A stretch of DNA of 8,565 nt. It comes from an uncultured cyanobacterium. Its GTDB lineage: Bacteria > Cyanobacteriota > Cyanobacteriia > Cyanobacteriales > Geitlerinemataceae. Where the stretch lies: positions 1 to 8,565 of the forward strand of contig CAKZKB010000456.1 of assembly GCA_937121005.1 (NCBI GenBank). The letters run 5' to 3'. The notes beneath the pieces are model-generated. The model was not told where the DNA came from. It did no database searches and worked only from the letters and a program-made list of their open reading frames with translations. Made by a program: the position numbers and the translations under genes. Shown here one piece after another: positions 5,472 to 8,565 of this stretch. Numbering within the stretch: the first letter of the stretch is position 1; every line of letters begins with the position of its first letter.

Positions 5472-7043
5472 CTAGCTGGCGATTTGTGCGAGTTCGGGTT
5501 TTTCTTGAAGAAACTGTTGATAAACGGTCAACTGTTTGCCAATGCGATCGCGGACAAGTTCGCGATATTCAAGAAAATGCTCCAATTGGGTGCAAGCAAT
5601 TAAATAACCTGGAGCCCAGCTAGGATACTTGCGGATCAGCGTCAAGAAATGGCTCCAAAACTTCCCGCGAGTCTCTAGCACAACGCCATATTTCCACACC
5701 ATCATTGCGGCAATTTGTAACATTTTGAAGCTAGGAATACCTCCGCGATGTTTGTGTTTCTGACCCGTCTCATTAATCTTCGTAATCTGCTCGAAGGCGC
5801 GATCGAGATAGCGACTGGGTTCGTACATTTTCCAAAGTCCCTCTGCATACTCGCGGGCAATTTCTTCCATGGGGCGGGTGGGAATAAAGTTCATTAACAC
5901 TGAACCATCGCCGTGCATATCGCCCTCGATCAGCCGTCCTTCTTTTTGTAACCGAGTTCGGAGAGCAGTGTTGGGAAAAGCGTGTAAGATCCCAAACAGT
6001 GCGGTCTGAATACCGGCTTTTTGAACGAATTCAACAATGCGATCGCCTGCGCCCGATTTTTCGCCATCAAAGCCAATAATAAAACCAGCCATAATCTGCA
6101 ATCCAGACCGATGAATGGCATCAACGGATTCGAGCAACGGATCGCGCAGATTTTGGAACTTGCGAGTTACGTTTAAGCTAGACTCGTCCGGGCTCTCAAT
6201 GCCAACAAACACCGCCCAGAAATTGCACTCTACCATCAGATCCATTAGTTCTTGGTCTTTCGCCAAATCGATGGAGGCTTCGGTGTAAAAAGCAAAGGGA
6301 TAATCTCGCTCCGCTTGCCAGACTTTCAACTCATTAAGGAGCAGTTTCACATTGCGTTTGTTGCCAATAAAGTTGTCATCGACCATAAAAATGTCGCCCC
6401 GCCATCCTAGATCGTATAAGTATTGGAGTTCGGCGAGCATTTGGGCGGGAGTTTTGGTGCGCGGCTTGCGACCGTAGAGAACAATAATGTCACAAAACTC
6501 GCACTGAAACGGACAACCGCGAGAAAACTGGATCGACATACTTTCGTATAGATCCAAATCCAATAAATCGTAGCGAGGAATGGGCGTTGTAGTGACATCG
6601 GGTTTTTCGGCGGCGCGAAAAGTACCGCTCGTTTCTCCCCGTTCTAGCGCCTCTAAGAACATCGGTATCGTGAGTTCTCCTTCATCGAGAACCAAATAGT
6701 CTGCCCCTGCTGCTTTGGCAGGTTCGGGAGTCGAGGTGGGGTAGGGGCCTCCGACAGCAACAGGTTTACCCCGGCGCTTGGCTTCGCGAATATGCTCTAG
6801 GTAATCCTCTTGCTGCACGATCATACCGGAAATCACGACCAATTCTGCCCACTCCCACTCGTCTTCGGTGACGGCGCGAACTCGGCGATCGACCAGCTTA
6901 AATTCCCATTCTTGAGGGAGAATGGCGGCGACTGTCATCGCGTTTAAGGGGGGAAGTACGGCTTTTTTGCCGACGAGTTCTAGGGTCTTTGTATGACACC
7001 AGAAGCTAAGGGGAAATTGGGGATAGATGAGTAAAGCACGCAT
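5472..7043 (-). CDS. B12-binding radical SAM protein (DUF4070 type), probable class B methyltransferase
   Basis: A complete 523-residue enzyme. Residues 1-150 form a Rossmann-like cobalamin-binding domain. The usual DxHxxG motif is replaced by D52-R-R-V-R, so the cobalt would not be histidine-ligated, as in several class B radical SAM enzymes. The radical SAM core (about 165-370) carries the 4Fe-4S motif C177-x3-C181-x2-C184 in RGCPFQCEFC, followed by VDDNFIGNKRNVKLLL (221-236) and GFIIGFDGEKSGAGDR (320-335). The C-terminal third is the DUF4070 region shared with hopanoid C-2 methylase HpnP. The expected chemistry is radical methylation of an unactivated carbon with methylcobalamin, but the substrate cannot be read from the sequence. 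A Shine-Dalgarno GGAGG (7058-7054) lies 10 nt before the ATG and supports the start. It is a close paralogue of the upstream gene and couples to the methyltransferase 6 bp downstream. Confidence 0.92.
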   Translation of the reverse strand: MRALLIYPQFPLSFWCHTKTLELVGKKAVLPPLNAMTVAAILPQEWEFKLVDRRVRAVTEDEWEWAELVVISGMIVQQEDYLEHIREAKRRGKPVAVGGPYPTSTPEPAKAAGADYLVLDEGELTIPMFLEALERGETSGTFRAAEKPDVTTTPIPRYDLLDLDLYESMSIQFSRGCPFQCEFCDIIVLYGRKPRTKTPAQMLAELQYLYDLGWRGDIFMVDDNFIGNKRNVKLLLNELKVWQAERDYPFAFYTEASIDLAKDQELMDLMVECNFWAVFVGIESPDESSLNVTRKFQNLRDPLLESVDAIHRSGLQIMAGFIIGFDGEKSGAGDRIVEFVQKAGIQTALFGILHAFPNTALRTRLQKEGRLIEGDMHGDGSVLMNFIPTRPMEEIAREYAEGLWKMYEPSRYLDRAFEQITKINETGQKHKHRGGIPSFKMLQIAAMMVWKYGVVLETRGKFWSHFLTLIRKYPSWAPGYLIACTQLEHFLEYRELVRDRIGKQLTVYQQFLQEKPELAQIAS

Positions 7044-7113
7044 GGATGGAATTCCTCCAATTAAAGATAGTGACTAAGCAGTTAATACAATTCGGAAAAT
7101 TTTCGATCGAGAA

Positions 7114-7250
7114 TGTTGAGCGTAACCATTTAGGTGTCGGATTGTCAACAAGTGTAGAAACCCGGTTTCTCAACGGAGAAACTCAAATTTTATCTGGAAA
7201 TCCGCCAGAAACCGGGTTTCTGATTGCCACCTGAATGCTTACTGTTGAGC
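7114..7250 (+). mobile_element. 121-bp MITE-like element, copy 3, with perfect 8-bp target duplication
   Basis: The element proper is 7122-7242, flanked by identical TGTTGAGC at 7114-7121 and 7243-7250. Terminal inverted repeats are GTAACCATTTAGGT (7122-7135) and ACCTGAATGCTTAC (7229-7242), 12 of 14 matching. The internal 15-mers are at 7156-7170 and 7207-7221. The short arm (21 bp) is on the right, so this copy is inserted in the opposite orientation to copies 1 and 2; its reverse complement aligns with copy 2 end to end without gaps. It lies in the 225-bp gap between the two radical SAM genes. I see no convincing promoter or terminator in the rest of that gap. Confidence 0.92.
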
Positions 7251-7268
7251 AGAAAAATCTGGTGAATC

Positions 7269-8565
7269 TTAGGCAACATTTTGAAGTTCCAAATTGGAGC
7301 GTAGCGACTGACGAGCATTTTGATAGGCTGTCAATTGTTGACCAATGCGATCGCGCACCGTTTCGCGGTATTCCAGGAAATGCTCCAATTGGGCGCAACC
7401 CATGATATAAGGTACAACCCAGTCGGGATGCTGGCGCAAAAGAGTCCAGATATGAGACCAAAATCGCCATCGGCTATCGAGCTTAAAACCGTATTTCCAC
7501 AATAACCGCGATAAAGTTTTAAATGCTGTTAACAAAGGAGCAGAACCGCAGTGTTTGTGCTTCGTTTTAGCTTCATTTAGCTTCAGAATCATGTTAAATA
7601 CGCGATCGAGATAGCGATCGGATTCGTAGAGTTGCCACACTCCTTCGACATATTCTTTCGCAATTTCTTCGATGGGTCGCGTCGGCACAAAATTCATGAC
7701 CGCCGACTCATTGCCAACAACTTGCAGAGGAAGCAGTCGTCCTTCTTTTTCTAACCGATGCCAAAGGGCGGTATTAGGAAGAGCTTGCAAGAGACTGAAC
7801 ATTGCAACAGGAATGGCGGACTGTTGTACGAATTCAACAACGCGATCGCCCGCACCGGTTTTTTCTCCGTCGAAACCCACAATCAAGCCAGCATGAATTT
7901 GTAAACCCGATCGCAGAATTTTATCAATAGACTCTAGCAACGGATCGCGCAGATTTTGGAACTTTTGAGTCACTTTCAAGCTATCCTCATCGGGAGTCTC
8001 AATCCCGACAAAGACCGCCCAAAAATTGCACTCAACCATCAGATCCATTAGTTCTGGATCTTTAGCCAAATCGATGGAAGCCTCAGTCGTGAACGCAAAT
8101 GGATAATCGTGTTGAATTTGCCAAATTTTCAGTTCTGGAAGCAGGAGTTTCACATTGCGCTTGTTGCCAATAAAGTTATCATCCACAAGCGTAATCGTAC
8201 CGCGCCATCCCAAATTGTACAAACATTCCAATTCCTGAAGGACTTGTGCGGGAGTTTTGGTGCGAGATTTACGACCGTAAAGAACGATAATGTCACAGAA
8301 CTCGCACTGAAACGGACAGCCTCGGGAAAACTGCACCGACAAAGCTGAATATGCGTCTAAATCCAACAAATCGAAGCGAGGAACCGGGGTTTGGGTGACA
8401 TCGGGTTTTTCTGGGGTGGAGAACGTGCCGCTTGTTTCGCCGCGATCGAGTGCTTCAACGAACATCGGTAAGGTGATTTCCCCTTCATTGAGAATCAAAT
8501 AGTCGGCACCAGCAACTTTTGCAGGTTCGGGAGTTGAGGTCACGTAAGGCCCGCCGACAGCCACA
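7269..8565 (-). CDS. B12-binding radical SAM protein (DUF4070 type), second paralogue, N-terminus cut by window edge
   Basis: The 431 visible residues end at a TAA at 7271-7269 and align without gaps to residues 95 onward of the neighbouring radical SAM protein. The frame is still open at the right edge. The first codon (GTG, 8564-8562) corresponds to internal Val95 of the paralogue and is not a start; about 94 N-terminal residues, most of the cobalamin-binding domain, lie outside. The 4Fe-4S cysteines are present (visible residues C83, C87, C90 in RGCPFQCEFC). The core is nearly identical over long blocks, roughly three quarters by eye. Differences cluster at positions such as AFYTEASID versus AFTTEASID, LFGILHAFPNTALRTR versus MFSLLQALPNTALWHR, and the C-terminal end. 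This suggests related chemistry at a different site or substrate. It is the most upstream visible gene of the operon, separated from its paralogue by a gap that contains MITE copy 3. Confidence 0.92.
   Translation of the reverse strand, partial: VAVGGPYVTSTPEPAKVAGADYLILNEGEITLPMFVEALDRGETSGTFSTPEKPDVTQTPVPRFDLLDLDAYSALSVQFSRGCPFQCEFCDIIVLYGRKSRTKTPAQVLQELECLYNLGWRGTITLVDDNFIGNKRNVKLLLPELKIWQIQHDYPFAFTTEASIDLAKDPELMDLMVECNFWAVFVGIETPDEDSLKVTQKFQNLRDPLLESIDKILRSGLQIHAGLIVGFDGEKTGAGDRVVEFVQQSAIPVAMFSLLQALPNTALWHRLEKEGRLLPLQVVGNESAVMNFVPTRPIEEIAKEYVEGVWQLYESDRYLDRVFNMILKLNEAKTKHKHCGSAPLLTAFKTLSRLLWKYGFKLDSRWRFWSHIWTLLRQHPDWVVPYIMGCAQLEHFLEYRETVRDRIGQQLTAYQNARQSLRSNLELQNVA

Noticed and set aside
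5472..7043. Naming the radical SAM gene hpnP (hopanoid C-2 methylase)
   Set aside because: Domain layout and DUF4070 region are shared with many cyanobacterial paralogues, and no hopanoid genes are nearby. The sequence alone does not separate them.
7044..7121. Promoter for the complete radical SAM gene (TTGTAT with TATCTT near 7065-7090, minus strand)
   Set aside because: The two hexamers are weak and spaced 15 bp; this is no better than chance in AT-rich DNA.
3931..7242. A CRISPR array made of AGAAACCCGGTTTCT repeats
   Set aside because: The repeats come in pairs 51 bp apart inside three widely separated, similar elements. There is no regular array and the spacers are not unique.

Overview
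The window looks like chromosomal DNA of a (probably filamentous) cyanobacterium. The octamer GCGATCGC (HIP1) occurs 13 times by my count where about 0.13 would be expected by chance, protein families are typically cyanobacterial, and the gaps hold palindromic AGAAACC[C/G]GGTTTCT repeats and a GATCCCCCCTAACCCCC-type repeat.

All supported genes lie on the minus strand, so the operon reads from right to left: a B12-binding radical SAM enzyme cut by the right edge (7269-8565), a close full-length paralogue (5472-7043), a CFA-synthase-type C-methyltransferase (4572-5465), a free-standing acyl carrier protein (4054-4335), a JmjC-like cupin (2577-3896), a thioester reductase with an N-terminal TubC-like docking domain (1172-2584) and a PlsC-type acyltransferase (445-1149). 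Five genes sit at junctions of 6, -8 and 22 bp. After a 132-bp gap comes the start of an unrelated antitoxin-like gene (1-312) that leaves the window on the left.

Read together, this is best explained as the tailoring and release end of a lipid or polyketide/non-ribosomal peptide pathway. An acyl chain would ride on the ACP and be modified by the methyltransferase, the radical SAM enzymes and the cupin, then reductively released to an aldehyde or alcohol and perhaps acylated. No ketosynthase, adenylation domain or acyl-ACP ligase is visible; these would have to lie outside the window. The product is unknown to me.

The two most notable observations are these. (1) The cupin keeps the residues that bind 2-oxoglutarate in JmjC enzymes but has H-C-A where H-x-D is expected. 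That is the substitution that defines non-heme iron halogenases in a different family. (2) Each of the three longer gaps inside the operon contains one copy of a 121-bp MITE-like element. Two copies have perfect 8-bp target duplications, and the third has its internal segment inverted between two 15-bp inverted repeats and ends 2 bp from the ACP stop codon.
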